Origin: Crotophaga sulcirostris
Lineage: Eukaryota; Chordata; Aves; Cuculiformes; Crotophagidae
DNA length: 64,000 nucleotides
Assembly: GCA_013397455.1 (NCBI GenBank)
Contig: VYZB01000014.1
Coordinates: 1,894,581 to 1,958,580, forward strand
Reading direction: 5' to 3'
The notes under the pieces were generated by a model that saw only the letters and a list, made by a program, of their open reading frames with translations, did not search any database and was not told the origin of the DNA. Position numbers and translations under genes: made by a program. Within the stretch, counting starts at the first letter, position 1. Each line of letters starts with the position of its first letter. This document shows positions 35,651 to 49,100 of the stretch, piece after piece.

Positions 35651-38600
35651 GCTAATTGCAACACCTTGATTAGTGTAGCCTGATGATGCAGCTGCCTCCT
35701 CTGCAGTACTTCTCCGATTTACCCTATGTTCAAACTACTGTTAGGGTAGGAAGTCTGTTGTTTGGCTTGGCACTGTGGAGAGGCAGTTGGGGTAAAGCAG
35801 CCAGGCAGCCCAGCCTCCGCCCCGATGTGGGGCCTGGGCAACATCTGGCTCGTGCTGGCCCCGGGGCACGTCTGCTGCAGAGAGGAGCACGGCTGTCTTG
35901 TTTGCCCCTGTGTAATGCAATGTAAGTAATGAAGTAACCGTAATGTACAAACTGGCTCAAAGCAGGGCAATTCAAAGAGAAAGTGCTCTTCACACTGTAA
36001 ATTGCTGAAGGTCTTTATGGTGCCAGTGAATTAAAAATCTGAGAAGAAAAAACCCTCCAGTGCCGTTAGTTCAAGATGCATCTTTTAAAAGTGGCTGGTG
36101 GGAAGGAGAAGAGATAGTTTATCTGAATGGAAATGGATTTAAACTCTGTGTCTTGCACAGTTCTGGGTTCCTGCAAAGAGAACAGAGTGTTCCTTGTCAT
36201 TTGGGGAGCTGGAGGGATTTTTGTATAGACTGAATGGGTTTCTGTAATAATGTTAGCACTTTTGATCTGAATCGTTAGCCAAATTTTCAGACCTTTGCAG
36301 GTTATTTCTTTTAAAATAAAGTTGTTTCAGATGTTTTGGTGATGCACTTGTGTTTATTTGCACTGGCAGTACGGAGGATCGTGGTGGGCTCCTGTGTCAG
36401 TGGGGATACTCTGCCTGCAATCACCTTTCCCCCAGGCTGGGCATAAAGCCCTCTTACATTTTCTCAAGTTTCCAGGTTTTATTGTTGTTCTAACTATTAG
36501 AGTGGTTCTTCTGTCTTAACTTTCCTTTTCTTTCTGGGTCCTGCATAAAAAAATATTTTGCAAAACCATTAACAAAATCCTTCTGCCCAGAGCAAAATCT
36601 TGCCCATGATTTTCCTTTGAACAGTTAGTTGTGGCTGTCTGAGCTTGAGGCTGGCATTTAGGTCTCTTGAATACTGCTATAAAGGAACTAAACTGTATTT
36701 AAAGAAAGGCAGCACTTATATTTGCTTGATGTTAAAGACATTTTAGCCCAGTCAACAAGATTTCATGGTGAGCCTTGCTCCAGCAAGGAACCCTTGAGCC
36801 TTCTCCAAGCTGAAAGAAAAGCTGGACTCTGAGGAGCAGATTCAAAGCACTGAAACTCTTATCTTGTTATTCATTGTATTTCTTTTCTGCATCTTTTGGC
36901 TCTTCGAGGCCTGCACACTTCGGACCAGGTTTCTCCAAGATGCCCTCGTATGAGCAGGCTGAATTTGAGAAGGGATCTGCAGTGGGAACAATTCATGTAA
37001 ACAATCTACTTTGGATCACTTGTCATGAGAATATCTCCTTGAATTGTTGATTTATTTAATTGCATTTTTTAATTTAGCTCTGACCTAGACTTTAAAGATA
37101 TGCTTGGTTGGAGAGGAGAGAAAGGAACCCTTATTCAGGGTGGGTTTTTCTGTTTGTTTGCAAATACAAATGATGTTCTCATAGGAAATGGGTCTATGTA
37201 CTTCTTTTTCATTAAACCTGTAAGGTTTTAGCTTTCATGTGCGACTGATGTTCATAAATCCCAAGGCTCACTCTTTCAGGCTTTCCGTCCTCATGGTAAA
37301 CCTGGAGATGAGCCATTCCCAGTTCCTACTGTCACCTGCACTGGGCTGAAAGGCCCTTCAGGGTAGGATGGGAAAAAATTCACACTTTTGCACTCCAATC
37401 AGTGCTGGATCTGAGAGTTTAAAAATATCACAAGTGAAAAACATGGATGTGAGTCATACAGAAAACACCCTTCACTTCTAAGGGAATGTAAATATCAGAA
37501 AAACACATTCTGCAGATGTTTCCTCCTCCTAAGAGGAAGCCACATCTAAGATTTCTGTTTGAAGTCTTCAGTCAGCAGCATCAGTCCCCTGCTGTCAGAG
37601 TGACCACTAGGTACAGGAGATGCCTTTTAAGTGTTCGTAGCTGATACTGAGCCAGAGCTACACCAGTCAGGAGGGCCTGAGTGAGCTTGGCACAAAGGAA
37701 AAAGGCAGTGAAGGATACGACTTCATGTCTTGGGTCAAGACACTCCAGCGATCACAGTCTGCAGTAAATGCCTCACTTCTGGTGCATTTGTTGCACACTT
37801 TGGACCTGAATGCTCACCGACATCTAATACATCTGGTGTCGTATTCCAGGACAGCATGTCCACATGCTTTTGAGAGAGTGAGCTCTTTCTACTCATCTCC
37901 TTTGCCCCTCGGCAGCTGGGACACTGTGGGTTTTATCAGCTGGGCTTAGTGGTACTTTTGAAGCAAGCATGTGTTAAAATGCATTTGCATTTCGCTGTGT
38001 TTTTACAAGATTAATATTTTAAAGGCTATTTAATACAAAATTGCTGAAAATTATTTAAATCTGAGACATGCTAGAGACATCAGAGAACTCTTACCAACTG
38101 TTGAATTACTAATATTGAATTAGACATGAGAAAATTCTTTTCAATTTAAGTGGCTTTTCTCAGAACTTTTTACATGTTTAACGTCTTCATTCATCCTAAT
38201 AATTGTTCCAGTTCTGGCTCTCCCTGAGTTTCCATGTAGATGTGTGCAATGCATCCATTCAGCCAAGCTGTACCTCCTTGGGGACCATCAGGGATCCTCA
38301 AACTCACTTGTCTCAGGGGTACTTTTTTCTCCTGTGGATGCAGCGCGAAGGCTCTGAGGCCTTCATGGATGATTTCATACCTGTATTTGAAAAACCTGGT
38401 CATGCTGCTGTCTGAGAGAATGAAGATGATGAGTGCTTTTCAGTGTAGACACTTCATCATTATCTTCCAAAAATCTTAAACTTAAAAATTTGAAATATAA
38501 TGTTCTGATAATATTTTGCAATAATGCTACAGTGAAGGTCTGCAAGGGGAATGACAAATATGACTTTTTTTTCCTTCATAACTCTTAGATGGGGTCAACC

Positions 38601-40559
38601 TCTCTCTTGCCAGTCCCCCTTGATAACAAGCTGCTGTGAGAGCTTAGCAGAGCAATGTGTGTCCTGGTCGCACCAGATGGATCTCATTTGTGTTGCTGTT
38701 CATAGCCATGATAGGCAGCAAATGGAGTGGAGCCTGAGGCAGCACTTTGCTGCCTGAAGTTGGTGCCTGATGAATTACAGAGATAAATAAGGCGAGAGTC
38801 TGCTTTTGCTTTTCCTTTTGAGTGTGCACGTAAGTGTTAGGTGGCTGATGTTTGAAGAGACAATGTGAAATGAGCTTTCAAATATTTTCTTGAAGTTGTC
38901 TTAATTATTTCATTATAATGGTAAGGAACAAAGCAGAAGAATCAATACGCCTGATTATTACATCTAAATGCAAGAGAAATTAGCCAGTGAACTCTCCCTT
39001 CTCTAGGGAGGATTAATCTTCCTATGCTCTATTTCAAATGTCTTCCAGAAAACTGAAAGGCTTATCACCTAGGAAACATGCGGTTCTAATCGCCCAGGTC
39101 TTGCTCTTGGATTTACAGGCAGTGAGGGGACTCTTGGTCTTCTGAAGTACAAAATTAGATTGTTTTGCTTGGGTTTAACCATTGTAGTTGGAGTTTTGTG
39201 GCTGGGTGATTTGAATGACAAATGCTTGTGGAGCATCCACTATGTATCATCAGGATGTGCCCTGGTTGGGACTGGATGAGCTGATGGACCTGCTCAACAC
39301 CAAGCAGTACCATGTCAGAGGGATGGATTGGATCCTAATGCGATGCTGTTAACGGGACAGTGCTAATTAGCAATAAAGTACTGCTTTGATGAGTCTGTAA
39401 TGCTTACAGAGCTATCTTGTTTACCTTTGCACTGTACAATACCTGCTTTTTTGATACCTATGTGAGAGTCCAAAAAGATATCATTTTGCTGTGGCCTTGT
39501 GGCAAATAGCCATGAGATGCTCACAGGTGATCCTGGTGGGACTTAATTCTTCAGCCTTGAATTAGCCACTGAATTGAAATGACAAAAATATTTCCTGCCT
39601 ACAAGATTTAATATGGAAATAAGTTCTGGTTCTAGCTCCTTGCTGTTGACTTGCACCAAGCCAATGATATCTTGTGATACTTTCTACTAGCTTACTTATA
39701 ACAATTCCAAGTTGTGATACAGATGTAAGATGATTTCAGATGAAGTGTTAAATGAATAAATTCATCTTCATGTAAATGTCTTTAACCCCTGCCCCCCATA
39801 AGGTCTGGCTTTCTTTAGATTTTGTCATTTGTTGTCATGTGCTGTCCTGGTGGAAATCCGAGTCTGAAAGTACTAAGATGTGCTTCCCCAGAATATTACC
39901 GTTGTTTTGCACGGGCTAATCATGCCTAGGAAGAGAAGGGTTAGGTTTATTCCTTGCCTGCAAACTCACCTCAGTATTAAGAAGACTCAACAGCTAAAAT
40001 ATGACAACTAAATAAAAGAAAAAAGGACCATTTCTTTGCATAACGCTGGGGAAATCAGCCTTACAGTTCAGAAATGGAGATGACAGCTCACTGTAGGGAA
40101 AACTTCAGTCCATCATTATTTTGCATTTTTGGGTTGCATTACTCATGGCAGTTCATTAATTAGTTTCTATTTTGCACTCTTTCTTAAAAGAAAAAGATTT
40201 CAACTCATTATGTATCACCCTTGTACCTTTCTTCCTTCTCAAATTACTCTTTGCATCATGGTCAGTTCCCATCTTTCCTGGCTGTCGAGTTGATTAACTG
40301 GGTGATGCTGACTGGAGGGCATGGGATGGGCCACTGATGCACCACCTGATTATGTGGTCATGGAAACCCCTGGAGGTAAGACCTCTGTTATCAGAATAAA
40401 TTGGGATTTTCTGCCAACTAATGGTTGGCGAAGCTTGCACTAATGCTACAGCCTACTGGATGAGGCACTATGGAAGCCAATTAGCCTTTGCTGATAAGCT
40501 AGGCTTTGATTAAGCTTTTTCAGGCGTTCTCATCACAAGAAACATGTATTACTCATTGA

Positions 40560-40580
40560 ACATGCAAATGCATTTGCAGT
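40560..40580. promoter_or_regulatory. Octamer palindrome in SYNPR intron 2
   Basis: TGCAAATGCATTTGCA (40563-40578) is a perfect 16-base palindrome that contains the POU octamer ATGCAAAT (40562-40569). The 21 bases 40560-40580 match 7267-7287 with one difference. POU proteins can bind such dyads as dimers; binding here and any effect on SYNPR are inference. Confidence 0.4.
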
Positions 40581-43050
40581 GTGTAATTACAAAATTTTCT
40601 AAAGGAGCGACCTATTTTAAAGAGGGCTTTTGTTTCACTCTGATTCCTTCGTTGCGCTTACCAACTCAGTCACACAGTCAAATTCAGCAAACATAATTGA
40701 CTGGTTTTAGGAGTTAAAATATCCTGTTGTTGAATGTTTTATGCTTCAAATACCGAATATAATGAAGACCACTGTGGTGGGTACGTAAGCTGTCCGCAGC
40801 CGCTCTGGAAGCCTTGCCCAGTGCAGTGAGCCTTTGGGAAGCAGAGGGAGCTGGCAATGCTGCCCATCCACAGCTTGAGCCAATTTAAAAGTGATCTTGT
40901 CCCAATAATGCTGAACACGAACTGCAGCCATAGGCAGGGATAACTTAGCCTGCTGAATGTGCAGCTCGTTGCACTTGATTGGAATTCATTCATTGATCCA
41001 GTTAGCTCCCGACCTGCTTACAGGGTGGTTGTGGATATAGCAATGTAATTAAAATTTATTACAGCTGTGTATCATGTATTTAGTCTTTGACACTCAGGAT
41101 TTGGCTATTACGGCATGCCTTCGGAAGCTGATAATAGTTTGTGAAGAGCATCAAGGAGTTAAGGTATTTTATGCTCCTTAGGGATGCATTTTCTGTGTTG
41201 CATTCTTCTATCCTGTTGTTAACTGAGTGACAGTATCAAGTTTCTTACCTGGTCATACAGATTATCATAGCTTTAGGCACTTCATCTAAGAGATTGTGTG
41301 TGTTTCTGCGTCTGTATCCATATGATGCTGCTTTTGAGAAAAAACCTTGGAAATGGAAATTTTGTTTCCAGGTCTAATTCACAGTTACAGTTCTGAAGTG
41401 TAACAAAGGCATTTCTATGCTTAAATGGAATAAACACTTCCTGTCTGTGGTGCCTGTAGTTTATTGCATGCCTGAGAACCTGGAAATCAGTTTTCCTGCT
41501 CAGAGTTATATGCTGTGGTACACTGATGTGATCTAGGTTTGGCGTAGCTAGCCTTTTCCGATTGAAGCATCTTGCAAAATTCTCAAATAAGAGCAGAAGG
41601 AAGAAGCACAGAGGTGGGCAGTGCGATGCCCCATCTGCACTTTCCCCATTGTACATCCCATGTGCTGTGGCATGGCCGCAGCCTCACAGGTGACTGATGG
41701 CCGGAATAGAGCTGCTTTGTCTGCTGGGCCAACACATACCAGTTCGTGCCCTTTCTCCCCAAAAATCTAAGTGTTGCACCAATATGTGAGGTAGGGTCAT
41801 GGTCTGGCAGTGGCTCTCCCTGCCTCAGGGGGACCAAATCCACTGCTGCTGTTATAGAGCCTCTAAGATGCTCTCCAGAGTCCATTGGCATCCACTTTCA
41901 CAGTTGCTTTGGGATTTTTTGGGGGGTGAGAGGGAACCAAGGGTTTTACCCCTGCAGAAAACCGTGGCTGAGAGTCATTATAAGCCTTAGCCTTGCAGGA
42001 GCAATCTTGTGTGTGATACAGGTTTTATCCCTTTTGAAGGTTATGATTGATGGCTTCAGCATCCCATATCTTAGCACTGGGGCTGGTGGGTTCAAGAGAT
42101 GCTTGATATGAAAGCATGAGCATCCTTCACTGGTGGCTTTGCTCTCTTGCTGAGCCAGCTCCCTCCACTAAGTGCGCGGATACTCCCAGGGTTTCAGCTA
42201 ATGATCACAGAGCAGACTTCTTGCTCTAAAGTCATGTGTCTGTCCTCTTCCAAATTAGCAGTTTTCAAGTGTCCCACTACACATTTGGCCTAAAATAGTC
42301 CTAGTCTGGACACTTCTACTGCTTTATTGTCATCAGCAGCATTTATGCATACACAGTCTCTGGTGAGGCTACAGTGTAAATGTGCACCATTGCAGCCTTT
42401 ATTTAAATTAAATTCCATCTATGGTAGGAATTTTGCCAGGGAATGTTCCAGGACTGGTGTTTGAGTGTGAATATATGTGAATTATAATTTAAATTCAACA
42501 GCATTTAGGCTTGAAAAGGGTTTTTATAAAAATCTTAAGAATTGTAATTCTTCCCCATTCTATCAATAGCAACTGCAAACTTGAGCATATGCTGCAAAAT
42601 GCATGGAGGCAAAGCATTCAGTTAGAGAGAGAACACAAGTGCCTCCTTAATCTGAGAAAAATTAGCAAAAAAGGAGACAACTTCCAGCAAACTGTGGCTT
42701 CCGATCCACAAGCTGGTAAAATCTGCATATTAGTCACAAGTTATTTTTCTAGATTTCTAGTTCCTTCTGTTTTCTTGATTAAAGATGCTGAAATTCTCCT
42801 TCAGTCCTTTCAGTCTCTGTTTCATAACTAGTATACTTGGTGGAGGGAAAAAACAGACTCAAAATCATCACCATTGCCATTATTATGGCTCAAATCTGGC
42901 AGATTGTGATTTGTTTCTGTCTCAATCAAGAAAGATGCCAAGCTGTATTTTTATTCAGGAGCAAATCTAAGGAAGAATGCTTTCTTTTATTTGGAACATG
43001 TTCTGTAAAAATGAGATTTTTCCCAAAGAGAAGGTGTCATTTTATGACAG

Positions 43051-43060
43051 CCCCCCCCCC
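43051..43060 (+). repeat. C10 homopolymer
   Basis: A run of ten C within the intron. It is prone to length error in sequencing. Confidence 0.8.
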
Positions 43061-44876
43061 AAACCCTTCATTGCATGCTTTTTGGGATCAGCATCCCTGC
43101 ACAGCCAGTATTTGCACACTGGACTTTTTAAAATCTGAGATAAAGCTGCACATTTTATGCCAGCGTGGAAGCACGTAGCTGTTCTGAGTCTTTGCAGCAG
43201 TAGATGTGTGTCTGTCCAGGGCTTGCTCCACACTGAATTAATTAGGATGGGGATAAATGGTACTCACTGATTTTACTTGCCTATCAAGGGGTTTAAGTAC
43301 CATAAGCTTTTCCTAATTATATGAGATGTCCTTGGTTTGGGGAAGGAGTAACATCACTTGCCTCGTCTTGTAGCAGTGCAATCAAAGGCTCAGGAAAGCA
43401 GTTCTTTATCGGAAAAGATGGTCCCTTTTGCTGTAGCAGTAGTGTCATCAGAGAATCAGCTTTTCTGACAGAAATAGCAACTGCTGGCTACGGAATGGGC
43501 ATTGCTTCTTAGGGTAATACGCAGGGGTATTTGGGCTGCGGAGCTTAGCTTTTTACAGCTTTGTAGTGGTACAGGGGCTGAAGAAATCTCTTACTCTTCA
43601 CTTCAGCCACATAAAGTGTTTTGTGCACCTTTTTGGCATGTGTTATTTTGTGTAGAAGTTGTTCAGGTGGTCCTGTTGAGGCTGAATTTCTGCCACACCG
43701 TTATCTTTAGAAAAACACTGGCATTCTCAGTGCTGTCCGTAGAGCGAGTAGAGCAGCTGGGCAAAACTGGAGCAACAACCAAAAAAAATCTGTTGGCTTT
43801 CATGGTTTCCTAATATTCCTCTAGTTTGGTGTTGCTTGTTGTTAGTGTATGTGTGTTCTATCCAGAATTTAGGTTTTATTTCTGCTGCAACATGGAGGGA
43901 TGCACAGCAAGGAGGGTGCATCAGAAGTTGTCAGAGAACATACACATAATTTGCAGACTGGGAATATTGGCCTGCAAGCAGAAGACAGCTGTCAGCAAGG
44001 GCCAGTTTGGTATGTGCAGCACATAGTTCCAGCCCAGTTTAGTTTGTGGCAGAAAACTGTTCTTTTGTATTATGCATTATTTTTCCTGCCAAGGAATCAT
44101 CCATATTTGTGCTTTTCACTGGTCATTTTTCTTCCCTTCACTCCTCTCTTGCCCCATTTTCAGTGCTGTCAGCCTGCTCATTGCCTAGAGACCTACATGT
44201 TCTGGTCCATCACTGATGAGGAGAATTGTTTTGGTTGAAACAAGACTTCCCAAAAGGGCTGACATAGGAACCATACTTTGTTCTTCAGTCTGTAACAGAG
44301 AAACTTAAAGATTTCCAATCCACTCTGACTGATGTAAGAGTTGAAGTGAATCTGCACATTTAGATACAGCAATGAAGAATTTTTATCCCCTATGAAATAC
44401 TAAAATGCCATTAAAGCAGAACATTTGTGGTAATTTTATGTATGTGTATGTATAAAGACCATAAAGAGAATTGAACCTTATCGATTTGATGGCACTCATT
44501 ATCCTAGAGCTACTTTTTAACAGGGTCCTGCTACCACATTTATAGACCTCTTCTATTTTCTATTAAAATTTGCTCTGATGCGTTCTGTGTTGTGGAGGAA
44601 TTTTCCCTCCACAAGATGAAACACCACCCTGTCATCTAATTTATGTCTTTATTATATAACTTATGGCAGACTCTTAGAAGTTAAATGCTGAATTCATGGT
44701 GGGCTAGGAGGAATATAGGGTTACATTAACCTTTATGAGTTGTTCTGTACTGAAAACGCCCTCTGTTTATTTTCTGTTAAAGCAAACAAATTGATTTTCC
44801 CATGCAAGGTTTTACCTCCCCAGTGACATGTCATTAATAAAGACAGTGTTTTCTAATAGCTGTAGCGTTGTGTCTT

Positions 44877-44890
44877 TTATTATTATTATT
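44877..44890 (+). repeat. (TTA)n microsatellite
   Basis: Short TTATTATTATTATT tract. Probably neutral. Confidence 0.75.
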
Positions 44891-46083
44891 GTTTACAGTG
44901 TGACCTTTGTGTTGGTTTTGGCTGCTTTTAGGTTGAGCAAGTAACAATGTTCTGCAGTTCCCACACTATCTGTAACAATAGTGTTGGGGTGTAAGTTGTT
45001 CTATTGTTGCATGGTGTTTGGAGGTGATGGGTGATTTCTGTACTCCAAGCTACCACTCTTCTGAAAAGGTTGATATGGGTATTGCGTCTCTTGTCTGAAG
45101 GAGGATTTCAGGGAAAAAAACAAATGCAAAGCAATGTTTTCAAACCCCACCTGTGCTGGAGGAGTTGGCCCGAACAAGTAGGCTCAACTAGCACCTTGGT
45201 GTCTGCACCTGTGGAATCTGGGTGGACATCATGCTGGGTTAAGTACTGATTCCCTCTGAGTCATTTCTACAATGTGGTATCACCATGGATTGCCATGACT
45301 ATCTTCTTGACTTTGCAGCAAATCTGTCATTGACGATGGATAAAAGTTGTTTTTTTTTCGTGTTATTGTGGTAAGACATTTACAGTCGCCACTCTGGGTG
45401 CATGCAAGAGAGGGGTTGAGGGACTGTGGATGTGTGCTTGGTGTGAAGTTGGAATGATATCTGTCACCTAAGCAGGTTACTGCTACTTCCAGAGCAGTTG
45501 CAACTGGGATACTACCTTTCTGATGCCATAATATTTACACCTCTGGAAAAGATGGTTGGTTGCTATAAAGGTTGAACCTCCTACAAAAATAAACCCAAAG
45601 GTTTTTTGGATCATGGGAGAGGCTTAAGACATAGTTCACCGGGGAGAAACTCCTCTGGGTCTGAGCAAAGCAGGTGAGATGGCCTGGATTGGTGGTTATT
45701 TGGGATCACAAACCTTTGCCATGTGCCCTTTCCCTGCACCTCCTGGAGGCAGGGAAGCTTCTGCCTGGGGGATGGGGGTAAAGAAAAGCCTGCAGGAAAC
45801 ACACCCTGCAGGCTAGAGAAATTACTATGCCCCTTTAAAAAATGAATTCCTGTATTCATAATTTAAATATATCTTACTTCTGATGTGCTTGAAACTTCTC
45901 TACCTGAAGTGTGCAACGATGAGCCATCCTGTGGGGCTCTGTCAGTAAGAAAACAACATATTTCTGTAGATGCACTGATTTTCACTTTCTAAAGGCAGAG
46001 ACTGTGATTGCATTTTGTGTCCCCCAGGAACTTGTTTAGAGCAGATATACCCTCTAAAGACTTAGCTATCAGAAGCGTTTTAC

Positions 46084-46097
46084 TTTTTTTTTTTTTT
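46084..46097 (+). repeat. T14 homopolymer
   Basis: Fourteen T, followed after 10 bases by a second run of eight T (46108-46115). No adjoining retrotransposon could be recognised. Confidence 0.8.
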
Positions 46098-46180
46098 CAC
46101 TATTACTTTTTTTTCAAGTGAAAGCTTGTAAAACATGGGCAAAATGCAAAGCTGAAAGGAAGAGAAGCCAGGAATACTAA

Positions 46181-46194
46181 AGAGAGAGAGAGAG
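46181..46194 (+). repeat. (AG)7 microsatellite
   Basis: Seven AG units. Possibly polymorphic. Confidence 0.8.
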
Positions 46195-49100
46195 CTTGCT
46201 TGAAAGTGTTGGCCAAGCAGCTGTTCATGCCTCCTATTTAGCATGAATGGAAGACATAGCCCTGATTAAAAATGGTAGGTAGCAGCTGCAGAGCCTGGGC
46301 TAAGGATTACCAGATGGTTAACTGTGATTGACTTGTCTCCATGGAGCTCAGTGGGGAGGGAGGAATGGAATATCTGAAATGTGATGAACATGCTAGGTAC
46401 ACAATTTTTTTTATAATGAGTGTGCCAGATTTGTTTACATGCTTTTTGAATAAAATATGGCTGCTAGTTTGACTTAAGACAGACATCTTTAGTACATGCT
46501 ATGTTGCAAAACCTTGCTCTTTTGATTGTAGGTGTGATGATTCCCCCTCATCTCCCCCCCGGCCCCTCCCTGGTGCTGAGATACAGCATAAAATAATTGG
46601 TTGACAGAATGTTGATTCTGCAGCACGGGGAGGATTTGCACAGATGGGAGTCAAAATATGTCTCCTTGCCTTATGCTAATGCCACCACAAAGGTTAGAGA
46701 GAAGTTCAGAACTGAATGTGGAATCCTTGTGCTGCCTTAGCTGTTGCAACGTGTTTAAAGTTGGTACCTGAAGGAAGAAGATCTGGATCCAAATGCTCCA
46801 GTTGTCTGCTCCCTCTGTTTTACAGTAAAAGGGTACCAGCGCTTGCTGCATATTCATAGTACAATGATGCTTATGTGGTTGCTTTTCCTTGGCATTTACC
46901 CATCACGGACAAAGTGGGATTTTTTCCTAGCTCAGAAAGGGCTAGAAATCACAGATATCTCTAAAAATACCATGGCAAGAGGATGACACATCAACATGAT
47001 TCCAAACAGCATCTTCTAACAGGGCTTGGCCAAATTTCCCACAAATGCCAAACAATTGGCACTTGTTTAAGCAATATGTTCTTTAGAGGCCATAGCCATG
47101 TGCAAGGTGGTGTGTTCACCACACAGCCTGCTCCTTGGGGTGGTGGGAGAGACCAGGCGTTGGTCAGGTTGATGGAACACCTCACCCACCTTTTCTCCTG
47201 GGTCATACCTAGGAAGTGACTGCTCTGTGACTCAGTTTCTCTTCCTCTCCCTCAAATCTTGACCCCTTTGCTGTGGGCAGCAGCTCTCGCAGTGTGTTTT
47301 TGGAGGAGTCCCAAAGCTGAGGTATCCTGAAAGCCATAGGGTTCATGGGCAAACAGTCCCTCATGCTTCCAGCTTTTAGCTCCATGCGAGAACTCTGACT
47401 TTCACAGGAGATGGAAATTGCAGGTAACTAAGAATAGAGGTTAATAATTTGGAAAGTAATACCTTAGCATGTCTTTAGGAAAAGAAACAGTAATAACCGC
47501 AAATAATTTAGAAATGTCAAGCTAAACACTGTGTTTGAGGGAATGTGTCACCTCCAGCTGAGGGGAGTGGGAGACATTGATCGTTTGTTTCTTTATCCTC
47601 TATATTAAACATTTTTACTTTGTGTTTGCATTAGTTTTTTAAAGCCAACTACAAATATGTCAAAAAGATGAGTTGTCAGTTATGCCAACTTGTGCCCTCA
47701 GATTTCAGTGTGAATTAAATTGTGATGCAGATTTGTCTTCATAAATGCTTTGTTACCTAGAAAATATTATTTTTGAGCCTGTGGCAGTTAGTACTTCATT
47801 ATTTGTCTCACCTGAATATTGTCACTGTATATAAAAACAAATAAAATTCTGATTCAAGCTATATCAATGAGCAAATGGTTTATTTTGACTTCGTTGTATT
47901 ATTTTATTTTGTATTTTGGCAATATCAGAGGCCCCCCACCCTTCAACTTCCCGAAATATAAAGCCAAACCAAGACCCTATCTGATTTATTGAAAGTGGCA
48001 GTCTTAAAAGCAATGATTTAAAGGCTCGTTATCCTCAAACAATGTATGACAGTGGAAAGGAGAGGAGGTTGGGCTGGGGATGGCAGCCACAACCTCTGCC
48101 TCTATGTTGAATAAAATATTTGGCTCTGGGTTTTATCATCCAGGTGTAACGAGTGTCCTGGCTGCAGCAGCGCAACCACATTTCCTACATTTCAAGTGCA
48201 GGAGGAGAAGCTTATGAGGAAAACAAACCCATGTTTGCCAGGCTGAGCGTGAAGCCTGTGAATTTTGTGGTACCTCCATAAGGAAGTAACAGGCTGTTGG
48301 TCTCCCTTGGGCACTGAGCCGTTTGGATGCTGGGGTGCAGTGGATGCCCATGGTTGGCTCACTGGAGCAGACAGCGGGGTGCTTGTTGGGGTTCCGTGTA
48401 CCTCCCTTTCTTCGACACGCTGCTGGAAATCTGATTTGTGGGGAAAAACTCATCCTAAGCATGGTCTGCTTCTCAATGTACTAAAAACTGAATTAACCTG
48501 AATGGTGTCATGAGTCAGGTAATAGACGGAGGTGATAAATCTGTTAGCAGCCATACAGAAAAGGCTGAGATGTTCTGCATTTGTGGAGTTAGGCACTACT
48601 TGTGGAAGATAAACACGTACTGTTGGGCCAGACCTTGCAAAAAGAGCAAAAGAGGTGGCCAAAGAGAGCTTTCCTGTCTGCAGTTTCATTTTAAATTGTT
48701 TTCTGGTAGCAGGGAGAGGTGTGGAAAAGTGATGCTGTGATGAGAAACAGACTGCTGTGCAAGAGGGGGAACAAAAGAGGGGTTGGCTTGTTTTTTCTGA
48801 TGTAATGGGCACACTTATAAATAACTTTACTCTTTAAAGGGGAGAACAGCTGTTTGAGCTAATGAACCAGCTTTATGTGGCTCTAGGCCTACCATGGATT
48901 AGAGAAACACTGCAGCCCTTGGGAGGATGGGGCTACTCTGCCAGCATGGTGGGAGGAAAGGCCAGCTTTGCAAGAAAACTTGAGGAAATGATGAGTGATG
49001 TTGTGGTGCTTCCTCAGCAGCAGACTTGATGACCTTCATGATTGCTTCCAGCCCTGTGAGAACCAGGAGAGCACGGTGGTTGTGATGTCCTCGGGAGAGG

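Larger units (their letters stand above)
33343..46083 (+). other. SYNPR: SYNPR intron 2, middle part; no other gene seen
   Basis: No exon, RNA gene or sizeable repeat is recognised. Small features are a G/T-rich tract at 35593-35650, an octamer ATTTGCAT at 37983-37990, an octamer palindrome at 40563-40578, a C10 run at 43051-43060 and a TTA/ATT microsatellite at 44877-44890. Open frames of up to about 124 codons are scattered on both strands and look like chance. Confidence 0.6.
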
